From positions 1 to 64,000 of the forward strand of contig NZ_JBFRYC010000014.1 in the NCBI RefSeq assembly GCF_040892615.1: 64,000 bases of DNA, written 5' to 3'. This document shows positions 1-8,059 of the stretch, piece by piece. The notes under the pieces were generated by a model. It made no database searches and had not been told where the DNA came from. It saw only the letters and a program-made list of their open reading frames with translations. Position 1 is the stretch's first letter. Each line of letters starts with the position of its first letter. The DNA comes from Thioclava arctica (GTDB lineage: Bacteria; Pseudomonadota; Alphaproteobacteria; Rhodobacterales; Rhodobacteraceae). Position numbers and translations under genes: made by a program.

Positions 1-76
1 ATTTTGTTTCGCTTTTCAGCACCTTGCAGCACTTCCGGCTACCGTCGCTGCGTCGTTTGCTGCTTCGGTGAGGGGG
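1..76 (-). other. possible rRNA-operon leader (transcribed leftward, out of the window)
   Basis: Read on the minus strand, this stretch follows the promoter at 77-105 and runs off the left edge. It starts with a C-rich tract, continues with CACCGAAGCAGCAAACGACG and ends in GAAAAGCGAAACAAAAT. From memory this resembles the leader that precedes 16S rRNA in Rhodobacterales. No open reading frame with coding character covers it. The 16S gene itself is not in the window, so the identification rests on resemblance and on the promoter type. Confidence 0.4.
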
Positions 77-129
77 GTTCTACGGATACTCCCCGACCTC
101 CGCAACCACTTTTTTAAAAAAACTTTCTA
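77..129 (-). promoter_or_regulatory. strong sigma70-type promoter with UP-like A/T tract, reading left
   Basis: On the minus strand a -35 box TTGCGG (105-100) and a -10 box TAGAAC (82-77) are separated by exactly 17 bp. Directly upstream, 106-129 is almost pure A/T with T and A runs, as in an UP element. Directly downstream the start region is a run of C, a GC-rich discriminator of the kind found at stringently controlled rRNA promoters. The neighbouring sequence is GC-rich, so the A/T block stands out. Confidence 0.5.
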
Positions 130-723
130 ACGCCAGCACCTATGGGTCCAAATAGGGCAATTTGAGAGGAGAAAGCTTCTGGCGCATCGTAACCACTGAG
201 GGATGGACGATCAGAAAGGCACCCAAAAGATTCGGCGAGAAGATTGTCTAAGATAACAAGCGCGCCACCGCGGCCCGACAGTTGATACGCAGTATCGATG
301 AGAGGGGCGCAAGCTGCATCCCTCCGAAGATAGAATCAGGATCGTTTTGGACGGGCTGCGCGGTGCGGATACTCATCGATGCGCAGGACGGGGCCCGTTC
401 CCCGAGGTTTTGCAGACAAGGCCCCTCGTGCATTCGACTTGGGAGCAAAGGGGGTTTCAAGCGCTGGCGTTCCGATTCGCCCCGGATACGCGCAGAGTAG
501 CCCAGCCCATATCCGGGACGAATCGGCGTAAGTTTTTCCCACTCGCCCCCCGACACGGCCTTGAGCCCTGTCACGCGCTGTTCTAGACCCGATCATCTGT
601 GTGAGTGCCCGTCTTGTGAACCATTGTTGTCCCAGGCGTGCCGCCGGCGCGCCCGAAATCACTGGGGGAGGCCTTGAACCTGATCGTTGCGTATAGCTGG
701 CACATTCCAGAGAGTTTTCCAGC
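130..723. other. non-coding region upstream of fliQ
   Basis: About 590 bp with no convincing gene. Short open frames exist on both strands, but none shows a recognisable protein or a good ribosome-binding site. The one clear structure is the inverted repeat at 472-526. No sigma-54 (GG-N10-GC) or sigma-28 element could be identified before fliQ, so the promoter of the fliQ-fliR-flhB block is unassigned. Confidence 0.5.
472..526. repeat. 17-bp inverted repeat, possible terminator
   Basis: The left arm is at 472-488 (CCGATTCGCCCCGGATA) and the right arm at 510-526 (TATCCGGGACGAATCGG). They pair at 16 of 17 positions around a 21-nt loop. On the plus strand a run of five T follows a few bases later (533-537), so it could end transcription entering from the left. 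The T-run is offset from the stem and the loop is long, so a protein-binding site is also possible. Confidence 0.5.
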
Positions 724-1017
724 ATGAGCGGCGCGTCCAAGAACGTTGTCCCGCTCGAGCTGCTCCATCACGCGCTCATCACGCTGGCCTACGCGCTGAC
801 TCCGCTGATCGCGGGGATCGTTCTGGTCGGTATTCTCATCGCAGTGGTCCAAGGCGCGCTCCAGATTGAGGACGGGGCACTTGCGATGGGGGCAAAGCTG
901 ACAATCGTGCTGGTCTTCGCGAGCTCATCGGGCATGCTGATCTACGAGACGCTGACCCATCTCGCCCATGCCTGGATCGCGGCGATCCCCTCACTCGTTG
1001 CGCAGGACTGGCACTGA
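724..1017 (+). CDS. fliQ: flagellar export gate protein FliQ (copy 1)
   Basis: 97 aa, two hydrophobic helices. FliQ forms, with FliP and FliR, the membrane gate of the flagellar type III export apparatus. The family's polar motif between the two helices is visible as AVVQGALQIEDGAL (Q-x-A-x-Q-I). The length is slightly above the usual ~89 aa. The ATG at 724 is preceded by GAGAG. The stop at 1015-1017 lies one base before the fliR ATG, so fliQ-fliR-flhB is one transcription unit, an order typical of flagellar loci. A second, divergent FliQ is encoded at 10151-10429. The close linkage to fliR argues that this copy belongs to a working gate. Confidence 0.85.
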   Translation: MSGASKNVVPLELLHHALITLAYALTPLIAGIVLVGILIAVVQGALQIEDGALAMGAKLTIVLVFASSSGMLIYETLTHLAHAWIAAIPSLVAQDWH

Positions 1018-1018
1018 G

Positions 1019-1795
1019 ATGGTGGAGGTTCCCCAAGACCTGATCATGGCATGGCTCGCCGCCGCGTTCTGGCCGTTCTTGCGCATGACAGGTGTCTTCC
1101 TCACCGCACCGGTGCTGGGCTCGCGCAACATCCCCGTGCTGCACCGGGTGCTGATGTCGGCCCTCTTCGCCGCCTGCCTCGGGGCCTGGGGCGGGCCATG
1201 GCCGCCACTGCCAGACAACGTGATCGCTATTATCTATGCCGGGCTCGTGCAGATCTCGTTCGGCGCCGGACTCGGGCTGGTGGGCCGAATCATCGTCTCG
1301 ACCATCGGCGCGGCGGGCGAGATCGCGGGCGCGGCGATCGGGTCGAACTTCGCGCGCACCTCAGGGCTCGACCTCTCTTCAGAGCCGCCGGTTCTCTACA
1401 ACATCCTGAACATGACCGGCCTGCTGGTCTATCTCGGCGCGGGTGGCATGTTCTGGACAATCCTCGCGGTCGCCCATTCCTTCCGTAGCTTCCCCTCGGG
1501 GCTGCCAAGCCAGATCGCGCTGCACGAGCTGGCCTCCTATGCCGGGGTGATCCTCAGCTCGGGCACGATCCTCGCCCTGCCCGCACTGGCCGCGGCGCTC
1601 GCGCTCAACCTCTCAATCGGGCTGGCCAACGCGCTGTCGCCCAATCTCAATATCTTCTCGGTCGGCTTCCCGATTCTCTTTCTCGGCGGCATCTGGGTGA
1701 TCGGCTCCACCATCTTCTTCATCGAGCCGATGGTGGGCCAGTTGATGGTCGCGGGGGCGCACGCGCTATCGCAGCTGATCGGCAAGGGGCTCTGA
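1019..1795 (+). CDS. fliR: flagellar export gate protein FliR
   Basis: 258 aa, multi-spanning membrane protein (about five to six hydrophobic segments), matching the usual FliR length of ~260. It is the single-copy subunit that closes the FliP-FliQ-FliR gate. The N-terminal stretch with FLRMTGVFLTAPVLGSRNIP and the central GEIAGAAIGSNFARTSGLDL are typical of the family. I chose the ATG at 1019, immediately after the fliQ stop, because it begins MVEVPQDLIMAW and fits the family start; an in-frame extension to 968 lies inside fliQ. The stop is followed one base later by the flhB ATG. Confidence 0.93.
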   Translation: MVEVPQDLIMAWLAAAFWPFLRMTGVFLTAPVLGSRNIPVLHRVLMSALFAACLGAWGGPWPPLPDNVIAIIYAGLVQISFGAGLGLVGRIIVSTIGAAGEIAGAAIGSNFARTSGLDLSSEPPVLYNILNMTGLLVYLGAGGMFWTILAVAHSFRSFPSGLPSQIALHELASYAGVILSSGTILALPALAAALALNLSIGLANALSPNLNIFSVGFPILFLGGIWVIGSTIFFIEPMVGQLMVAGAHALSQLIGKGL

Positions 1796-1796
1796 G

Positions 1797-2912
1797 ATGG
1801 CCGAAGACAGCGACGCCGAGAAAAAACACGACCCAACACCGGAGCGATTACGAAAGGCGCGGGAAAAGGGCCAGATCAAGCGTTCGAATGACCTGCCCAA
1901 GGCCGCCATCACGCTCGGCACGATCCTGATCGTCTTCATCAGCGGCGGCGCGCTCTCCGGGCTCGCGTCACGCTGGCTGGCGGCCAGTCTGCGCGCGGTG
2001 GGCACCGCCGATCCCGGATCGGTCGCGGCGCTCGATCTCGAATTCGCCATGATGCTGGGCGTATTCTTGGCGGCAACCGGGGCGCTGGCCTTCCTCGCGG
2101 GCCTCGGCTCGGGCGGCTGGATGATGTCCTTCATGCTGCTGATGCCCAAGCTCGAGCGGGTCGACCCTGGGAAATCTTGGGGCCAGATCTTCTCGCTTTC
2201 GAACCTGATCGAGATCGGCAAGTCGGCGGTCAAGATCATCGTGATTGGCGGCGCAGGCTGGGCCGCCTACGTGAACCAGAAATTCCAGCTTCTCGCATTG
2301 GCTAACCTGCGCGAGATCTCGCTGGCGACCCTAGGCGGTCCGGCCTTCCACGTGATCCTAGGCGCGACCGGTGGCGCGCTGGTGCTCGCCATAGCCGATA
2401 TCGGCATTCAGGCATGGCTGAACCGGCGCCAGCTCAAGATGACCGACAAGGAGATCAAGGACGAGGCGAAGAAGAACGACGGCGACCCGCATGTGCGCGC
2501 GCGCCGCCGCGCCCTGATGCGCAAGGCCGCGCAGGCAAGGCAGGTGCAATCGGTCAAGAGCGCGACGATGGTGGTGACGAACCCCACCCATTACGCGGTT
2601 GCCTTACGCTATCGACGCGAAAGTGACGGCGTGCCGATGGTCGTCGCGAAGGGGGTGGATATCAACGCCATGCCGATCATCGAGCAGGCACGCATCCATG
2701 GCGTGCCACTGGTCGAGGCACCGCCGCTCGCACGCGCACTTCACCGGCAGGTCGAGGTCGATCGTCCGATCCCCGGCCATCTTTACCGCGCGGTGGCCGA
2801 AGTTCTGGCCTATGTCTGGCGGATGGATACGTGGCGGGCGGCGGGCGGCGACAAGCCCGAGCACCCGCGTTTCCCCGATGCGCTCGAGGCGACTGGGATG
2901 CCGCCCGAATAG
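1797..2912 (+). CDS. flhB: flagellar export switch protein FlhB
   Basis: 371 aa. FlhB controls the switch from rod/hook to filament export. The N-terminus carries the family signature PTPERLRKAREKGQIKRSND, followed by four membrane segments. The cytoplasmic domain contains the self-cleavage site NPTH at residues 262-265, with cleavage expected between N262 and P263. The downstream PIIEQARIHGVPLVE and RALHRQVEVDRPIP stretches are also typical. It is the last gene of the plus-strand block and converges on fliJ with only four bases between the two stops. No terminator hairpin is visible in that gap. Confidence 0.96.
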   Translation: MAEDSDAEKKHDPTPERLRKAREKGQIKRSNDLPKAAITLGTILIVFISGGALSGLASRWLAASLRAVGTADPGSVAALDLEFAMMLGVFLAATGALAFLAGLGSGGWMMSFMLLMPKLERVDPGKSWGQIFSLSNLIEIGKSAVKIIVIGGAGWAAYVNQKFQLLALANLREISLATLGGPAFHVILGATGGALVLAIADIGIQAWLNRRQLKMTDKEIKDEAKKNDGDPHVRARRRALMRKAAQARQVQSVKSATMVVTNPTHYAVALRYRRESDGVPMVVAKGVDINAMPIIEQARIHGVPLVEAPPLARALHRQVEVDRPIPGHLYRAVAEVLAYVWRMDTWRAAGGDKPEHPRFPDALEATGMPPE

Positions 2913-2916
2913 GCTG

Positions 2917-3318
2917 TCACTCGCGCCGCTCGGAGGTGCGCTCGGCGAGGATCTCGGCGGCGGCCTCCCCCCGCTCCACAGCGCGTAGAAGCGACTTGTG
3001 CTTCTCGGTGGCGCTCGCCAGCGTGTCGAGCGCGGCCGTCTGCGCCGCCTGCCCGGCCCTGATCGCTTGCTCGTTTTGCGCCCGCGCCCGCAGCCCCATC
3101 TCGATGAACTGCGCATAGGCGCGCAGCTCGATCCCGCTGCGCGTGCCCGCCTCCGCCAGCCGCTCCGAGAGGCCGTTGACATAGCCCGAAAGAGTCGCCG
3201 ATTGCCTGTCGAGCGCGGCGAGACGTTGCGCGGCCTCTGCCGTCGCCTGTTCGGCGCGAATCTTGTCGCGATTCGAGAGTACCGTGAGCAAGCGCAGGGT
3301 TTTGTGCGAGAGCGTCAT
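2917..3318 (-). CDS. fliJ: FliJ-like flagellar export coiled-coil protein
   Basis: 133 aa, almost entirely helical and charged, rich in Ala, Glu and Arg with heptad-like spacing. FliJ is a small coiled coil that inserts into the FliI ATPase ring and contacts FlhA. Sequence conservation in this family is poor, so the call rests on size, composition and position directly after fliI: the start at 3318 overlaps the fliI stop by 4 nt (ATGA). It is the last gene of the long minus-strand operon. Confidence 0.75.
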   Translation of the reverse strand: MTLSHKTLRLLTVLSNRDKIRAEQATAEAAQRLAALDRQSATLSGYVNGLSERLAEAGTRSGIELRAYAQFIEMGLRARAQNEQAIRAGQAAQTAALDTLASATEKHKSLLRAVERGEAAAEILAERTSERRE

Positions 3319-4649
3319 GACAGGATCTCCCGCAGCCGCGCCTCGGCGTCGCCCAGCGGGATGTTCTCGTGTGAGCCCTGCCGCAAGAATGCCTCCATCT
3401 GCGGCGCACGCGCAAGCGCATCGTCAAGCACCGTGTCGCGGCCGGGCGCATAGGCCCCGATATCGACCAGCTCGCGCTTCTCCTGCAGGCGCGACCACAG
3501 GAAACGAAAGCGCATCGCGGCCGCGTTGTGATCGCGCTCGACAAGACTGGGCATCGGACGCGAGAGCGACATCGATATATCCACGGGCGGGTAGATCCCG
3601 GCCTCGCTCATACGCCGCGAAAGCACGACATGCCCATCAAGCACCGAGCGCGCGGTATCGGCCACTGGGTCGCCAACATGGTCATCGCCCTCAACGAGCA
3701 CGGTGTAGAGCCCGGTGATCGAGCCCTGCCCCGGCCCGCCCATCCCGGCGCGCTCGACATAGCTCGCAAGCTTGGCGAAGACCGAAGGCGGGTAGCCGCG
3801 TGTCGCGGCCGGCTCGCCCACCGACAGCCCGATCTCGCGGCCCGCCATCGCGAGACGCGTAAGCGAATCCACCAGCAGCAACACGTTCCGCCCCTCGGCG
3901 CGGAATCCTTCCGCGATAGAGGCCGCGCGCTGCGCTCCCAGCATCCGCGCGAGCGGGGGCGTGTCGGCGGCGCTGACCACCACGACAGATCGGGCAAGCG
4001 CCTCACCCAAGTGGTCGTCGATGAACTCGCGCACCTCGCGCCCACGCTCGCCGATCATCGCCAGAACGCAGCAATCCACCTTGGCATGGCGCGCGATCAT
4101 CCCCAAAAGCGTACTCTTGCCCACGCCACTGCCCGCAAAAAGCCCCGTGCGCATCCCGAGGCCCAATGTGGTCAACCCGTTGAGCGCGCGCACGCCCACG
4201 TCAAGCGGTTGTGTCAGACGCTGACGATGCATCGGGTTTATCGGCACCCCCTCAAGCGGCCAGCTCTGCCCGGTCGCAGGCGGCGGTCGATCATCGAGAG
4301 GGTTGCCATAGGCGTCGAGCACCCGGCCCAGAAGCCCCGCGCCCACCGTCACAGAGACGCCACCCGGCACGGCGGTCACCCGATTGCCGCGTTGCAACCC
4401 CTTGAGCGAACGATCCGCCATCAGAAGCGTGAGGCGCCCGTCAAAGCCCACCACCTCGGCCCCGATCGGGCCGACCCTTGTGGCGATCGTGCAGCGCGAG
4501 CCGATCGGCACTGCAAGATTGCTCGCCGTGATCAGCTCGCCCTCGGTGCGCAGCACCGCGCCGCTGCGCTCGGACGGCTCCAGCCTCGGCAGATGGCCTG
4601 CCAGCCACGCCTGCGCGGCCAATTCGATCTCGCGCGCAGTCTCAGACAT
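3315..4649 (-). CDS. fliI: flagellum-specific ATPase FliI
   Basis: 444 aa, the usual FliI length. It powers and orders substrate delivery to the export gate. Walker A is AGSGVGKST at residues 172-180. The GERGREVREF element is at 200-209, and Walker B lies around 255-265 (NVLLLVDSLTR). These are F1-beta/FliI/SctN features, and ATP synthase can be excluded by context. It overlaps fliH upstream by 8 nt and fliJ downstream by 4 nt, so the three cytoplasmic export proteins are translationally coupled. Confidence 0.97.
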   Translation of the reverse strand: MSETAREIELAAQAWLAGHLPRLEPSERSGAVLRTEGELITASNLAVPIGSRCTIATRVGPIGAEVVGFDGRLTLLMADRSLKGLQRGNRVTAVPGGVSVTVGAGLLGRVLDAYGNPLDDRPPPATGQSWPLEGVPINPMHRQRLTQPLDVGVRALNGLTTLGLGMRTGLFAGSGVGKSTLLGMIARHAKVDCCVLAMIGERGREVREFIDDHLGEALARSVVVVSAADTPPLARMLGAQRAASIAEGFRAEGRNVLLLVDSLTRLAMAGREIGLSVGEPAATRGYPPSVFAKLASYVERAGMGGPGQGSITGLYTVLVEGDDHVGDPVADTARSVLDGHVVLSRRMSEAGIYPPVDISMSLSRPMPSLVERDHNAAAMRFRFLWSRLQEKRELVDIGAYAPGRDTVLDDALARAPQMEAFLRQGSHENIPLGDAEARLREILS

Positions 4650-5280
4650 CGGAGCTCAGCTCACGGATGACCCGCTCCATGCGCTCGATCGAGGCATCCC
4701 AGCGATTGATAGTGGCCCCGTCATCGTTCAGCTCGATCACAAAGCCCCCTGGCCGCATCTCGCGGTCCTCGCGCATCGTGAGCGCATCGGGAAAGGCTTG
4801 CCCGATCTCAGCCAGCGTCTCCGGAGCGGCGCGGCAAACCAAGGTGGCTTCTTGCACGCCCTCCTCGCGGGCCTCTTCGAGCATCCCCGCGAGCAACGAC
4901 TCGCGGTCGAAGGGCCGGGGGACGCCCACGAGTGTCTCGGCTAGGGTCTGGCCAAGGGTGATTGCGGCTCGCGCCATTGCTGCGCGCACCGCGTCGCATT
5001 CGCGATCATGGCGCTCGGTGGCCGCCTGCAACCGTTCCACCGCCGGGCCAATCGCGCCCTCGATGGCCTCGAGCGCCTCGGCACGACCTCGCCGCAACCC
5101 TTCCTCGTACCCCTCCTGCGCGGCGTTCTTGCGCAGCTGGGCGCGCTCCTCCGCCTCGGCTGCTCGAGCGGCCTCGGCCGCGTCCGCGCGCTGGCGTTGA
5201 AGGCTTTGCTCCAAGGCCTCGCCCTCAGGCGTCTCGGCGGGAGGTTCGGGCGCGGACAGGATGCGAAAGGGGTGTCTCAT
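4642..5280 (-). CDS. fliH: flagellar assembly protein FliH
   Basis: 212 aa. FliH holds FliI inactive and docks it at the C-ring. Residues ~20-75 are a long charged coiled coil rich in Ala/Glu/Arg, including EEGLRRGRAEALE, which has the small-xxx-small packing typical of FliH. The C-terminal half resembles the FliH/V-type ATPase E-subunit fold (EATLVCRAAPETLAEIG). The ATG overlaps the stop of the preceding 92-aa gene (ATGA at 5280-5277) and the stop overlaps the fliI start. Confidence 0.88.
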   Translation of the reverse strand: MRHPFRILSAPEPPAETPEGEALEQSLQRQRADAAEAARAAEAEERAQLRKNAAQEGYEEGLRRGRAEALEAIEGAIGPAVERLQAATERHDRECDAVRAAMARAAITLGQTLAETLVGVPRPFDRESLLAGMLEEAREEGVQEATLVCRAAPETLAEIGQAFPDALTMREDREMRPGGFVIELNDDGATINRWDASIERMERVIRELSSDV

Positions 5281-5555
5281 GGCAACCTCGACAGGGCCTC
5301 CCGCAGTTGCGGCAGCTGACGCCCTACCAAAACTGCGGCTTCCATCAGCGCCATCAGGACACCGCTCGCGACGATGGCGATGGCCAACAGCTTCGCCGCG
5401 AACCCACCAATCATCATGACCCGCAGGAACACCGGCACATGGAGCGCCCCCCAGAGCGACGCAATGCTGACACCTGCGAAGAAGGGGCGGATCGGCCGTT
5501 GGGCGGCGGGAGCGTCGGCGGTCTTTCCTGCGCCTTTTTGTTTCGTCTTAGCCAT
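5277..5555 (-). CDS. small membrane protein of unknown function in the motor/export operon
   Basis: 92 aa if started at the ATG at 5555, which overlaps the 3' end of motB by 8 nt; longer in-frame starts lie deep inside motB and are unlikely. The first ~25 residues are Lys/Ala-rich and polar (MAKTKQKGAGKTADAPAAQ). Two hydrophobic stretches follow, around residues 28-45 and 48-70, then an amphipathic tail (GRQLPQLREALSRLP). I do not recognise a family. The position between motB and fliH, coupled to both, suggests a role in stator or export-gate assembly. It could replace FliO, which is absent, but nothing in the sequence proves that. Confidence 0.7.
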   Translation of the reverse strand: MAKTKQKGAGKTADAPAAQRPIRPFFAGVSIASLWGALHVPVFLRVMMIGGFAAKLLAIAIVASGVLMALMEAAVLVGRQLPQLREALSRLP

Positions 5556-6666
5556 GCTTCGCGTCCGCCGTTGCTTGTGATTTCGGTGTCTGGTCCGGGC
5601 TCCCCTGCCCTGGCTTCGGCTTGATGATCGGTCTTGCTGCCGGGTCCGGCGCAAGCGCGCCCGCGGGACCAGAGATACCCGCGGGGGGTGGTTTCGGCGG
5701 CCCCGCCTCCGGACCCGCCGTGTTCCCGACCGATGTCGAAAGCCCGCTACGTTCCGGCGCAGGCTTGCTGGCGGGGTCGCCGGACTGCGCGGACGGGCCT
5801 TCTTGCCCCGGCTTGGGCGCGGAGATCACGATCGAGACGCGGCGGTTCTGCTGGCGTCCCTGCGCGGTGTCATTGCTCGCGATCGGGTGGTATTTTGAGA
5901 ACCCCTCGGCGCTAAGCGCCTCACCGGCCACGCCATTGTCCACGAACAACAGCACCACGCTGAGCGCGCGCGCCGTCGACAATTGCCAGTTCGACGGGAA
6001 CTCCTTGGTGTGGATCGGCTGGTTATCGGTATAGCCGTGAATCGAGATACGATAGCCTTTCGGGATCGCGCCGAGCGTCTGAGCCAGGGGCGTGAGTATC
6101 TTGACCGCCCCCTTTGTCAAATCGGCCGCCCCATTGCCGAACAAGATCTTCGCGTTGAGCTGGATATTGATGGAAAGTGGCGTGGAATCGATGGAAATCG
6201 ATTTGGCCTTGATCTCAGGCTGCAACAGCGAATGAAGCTTATCGCGCAACGCTTTGATCGCCTTGATCGAAGGCTGGAGGTCGCGCTGCTCCTGCTGCGT
6301 CAATCGGTCAACCGGCAGCGACGACACCTTGTCCAGATGATGGACGTTCTGCGGAACTGCAGGCGTCTTGGGCATTGGCGGTGCCTCGACCGGAAGGGTC
6401 TTGGCCTTCGGAAGCTGACTTTTGGGGCCATGCGGCGAAGACGGTTTCTGGATCAGCGACGGTGGCGTGCCCGAGAATGCAACCATCATGCTCGACGCCA
6501 TCGCATTCATTTTCGACGTATTTTGCGCCGAGGTCGCATAGAGCACGATGAACAGCGCCAGCATCAACGTCAGGAGATCCGCATACGAGATCATCCAGCG
6601 CTCGTGGTTCGGCTTGTGCCCCGTATCCCGCCGCGATCGGCGGAAGTCACCGCTTCTGTGTGCCAT
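5548..6666 (-). CDS. motB: flagellar stator protein MotB
   Basis: 372 aa. With MotA it forms the proton channel that drives rotation and anchors to peptidoglycan. The single membrane helix contains the proton-carrying aspartate, D30 in SYADLLTLMLALFIVLYATS. An OmpA-type peptidoglycan-binding domain lies roughly at residues 170-285 (ISIHGYTDNQPI, TARALSVVLL, NRRVSIVI). Unusually, a Pro/Gly/Ala-rich tail of about 80 residues follows that domain. The ATG shares one base with the motA stop (TGATG). Confidence 0.95.
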   Translation of the reverse strand: MAHRSGDFRRSRRDTGHKPNHERWMISYADLLTLMLALFIVLYATSAQNTSKMNAMASSMMVAFSGTPPSLIQKPSSPHGPKSQLPKAKTLPVEAPPMPKTPAVPQNVHHLDKVSSLPVDRLTQQEQRDLQPSIKAIKALRDKLHSLLQPEIKAKSISIDSTPLSINIQLNAKILFGNGAADLTKGAVKILTPLAQTLGAIPKGYRISIHGYTDNQPIHTKEFPSNWQLSTARALSVVLLFVDNGVAGEALSAEGFSKYHPIASNDTAQGRQQNRRVSIVISAPKPGQEGPSAQSGDPASKPAPERSGLSTSVGNTAGPEAGPPKPPPAGISGPAGALAPDPAARPIIKPKPGQGSPDQTPKSQATADAKHG

Positions 6667-7475
6667 CAGCCTGCCTTCTGGTCCTGTACGTTCTCACCCT
6701 CGGCCTCGGTCTCTTGGTCAAGGCCAGAACGGCGACGCGATTCGAGCATGTTCTCAAGCCGCTCGCGCAGCCGCATCGGGTTGGTCGTCCCCTTCGAAAG
6801 CTGTAACAGCCCCTCGGTCGCCATCTCGCGATAGGTCGTACGCCCGCCCGCGATCGCTTTCAGACGGTTGCCGAGCGGGAAAAAGACGAGGTTTGCCGCC
6901 CCCACCCCGTAGATCGTTGCGACGAAGGCGGTAGCGATCCCCGGACCGAGTTCGTCGGGATGGTTAAGCCGCAGCATGACGTGGATCAGCCCCAACACGG
7001 CGCCCAGCACGCCGATCGTGGGCGCGTAGCCTCCGGCAGCCTCCCAGATCTCGCCGCCCTGGCCATTCTCGCGATCCTCGATATCGCCCAGCGTATAGAG
7101 AACGTCGCGCACCTCCTCGTAGCTCTGGCCAGCCACGATCAGACCCAGTCCGACCTTAAGGAACTGATCGTCGACCTCATCGGCGGCATCCTCAAGCGCG
7201 AGCGCACTGGAGCTGCGCATGATGCCCGCCCAATCATACATGTCCCCAATCAGCTTCACGGTATCGGTTGGCGGCGGTTTGACGAGCCAGCTTGCCTGCT
7301 TGACCGCGTTCACAATCGAGCGCCATTCAGCATGCACGAGCAATGCCGAGATCGACCCGCCGAACACGATGACGGCGGCATCGACCTTGAAGAGCGCCAG
7401 CAACGGGTCGCCTTCGAGCTGGCTGGTCAGGATGATCGCGGATATCCCGAGGAGAATTCCCAGAATGGCACTCAT
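6666..7475 (-). CDS. motA: flagellar stator protein MotA (MotA/PomA family)
   Basis: 269 aa with four membrane segments; two lie in the N-terminal 55 residues and two in the C-terminal third. The conserved block GGYAPTIGVLGAVLGLIHVM and the following TAFVATIYGVGAANLVFFPLGNR are family signatures. The cytoplasmic loop between helices 2 and 3 would contact FliG. The length is close to PomA-like short MotA proteins. The start at 7475 overlaps the fliA stop by 4 nt. The C-terminus is acidic (ETEAEGENVQDQ). Confidence 0.95.
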   Translation of the reverse strand: MSAILGILLGISAIILTSQLEGDPLLALFKVDAAVIVFGGSISALLVHAEWRSIVNAVKQASWLVKPPPTDTVKLIGDMYDWAGIMRSSSALALEDAADEVDDQFLKVGLGLIVAGQSYEEVRDVLYTLGDIEDRENGQGGEIWEAAGGYAPTIGVLGAVLGLIHVMLRLNHPDELGPGIATAFVATIYGVGAANLVFFPLGNRLKAIAGGRTTYREMATEGLLQLSKGTTNPMRLRERLENMLESRRRSGLDQETEAEGENVQDQKAG

Positions 7476-8059
7476 AAACTCTCTCCCGCGGTTTCTTCGA
7501 ATTGTTGGTCGGTCATGAAGGTCCTTTGATGGATTGCCGCAGCGAGGCGCGTGAGGGCGCGTTCGCGGTAGCGCACGACGCGCACTTCCGTGACCCCCAT
7601 GATCCCCGCGACATCCTTGTTACGAAGCTCCTCAAGGTAGAACAGCGAGATCGCTGTGCGTTCATCCTCAGGTAGCTTTTCGATTTCCTCTGCGAGGATA
7701 TCGGCGCTCTCGCAACCGATGATCAGGTCAAGCGCGTCATCGGGCGTGACACTCTCGCTCTCGGCGACATAGGCCTCCTCGCGGCGCTTTATCGAGCCCG
7801 CACGGCGCGAGATGTCGATCATCGCGCCCAGCACCCGTGGCTTGATGAAGACCGGGAAGGGCACGCCGCGCGCGGGATCAAAGCGGTCGCGCAGCTCAAG
7901 CGCGGTCAACACACCGGTCTGGACCATGTCGTCCACCTCGGCCCAGGGCATCCGGCCATGCAGCCGCCACGCGGTGCGCGTGATCCATTTACCGCTCTGG
8001 ACCAGCACCTCTTCGGGCTCGGGAACGCCCGGACTGGGGTCTTGCTGCGGGGCGCTCAT
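7472..8059 (-). CDS. fliA: flagellar sigma factor FliA (sigma-28 type), short form
   Basis: 195 aa, about 40 shorter than enterobacterial FliA. Region 2 is clear (VDDMVQTGVLTALELRDRFD, then RGVPFPVFIKPRVLGAMIDI), as is region 4 (EKLPEDERTAISLFYLEELR, then a helix-turn-helix with GVTEVRVVRYRERALTRL). Between them only about 35 residues remain, so most of region 3 appears to be missing. FliA would direct transcription of late genes such as fliC. Its usual antagonist FlgM is encoded at 32001-32333. Translational coupling to flhA (upstream) and motA (downstream) is evident from 4-nt overlaps. Confidence 0.88.
   Translation of the reverse strand: MSAPQQDPSPGVPEPEEVLVQSGKWITRTAWRLHGRMPWAEVDDMVQTGVLTALELRDRFDPARGVPFPVFIKPRVLGAMIDISRRAGSIKRREEAYVAESESVTPDDALDLIIGCESADILAEEIEKLPEDERTAISLFYLEELRNKDVAGIMGVTEVRVVRYRERALTRLAAAIHQRTFMTDQQFEETAGESL

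Noticed and set aside
690..723. TGGCAC at 698-703 as a sigma-54 promoter for fliQ
   Set aside because: The required GC of the -12 element (TTGC) is not at the right distance downstream.
3528..4670. A 380-codon plus-strand frame opposite fliI
   Set aside because: His/Arg/Pro-rich shadow of the highly conserved ATPase gene.
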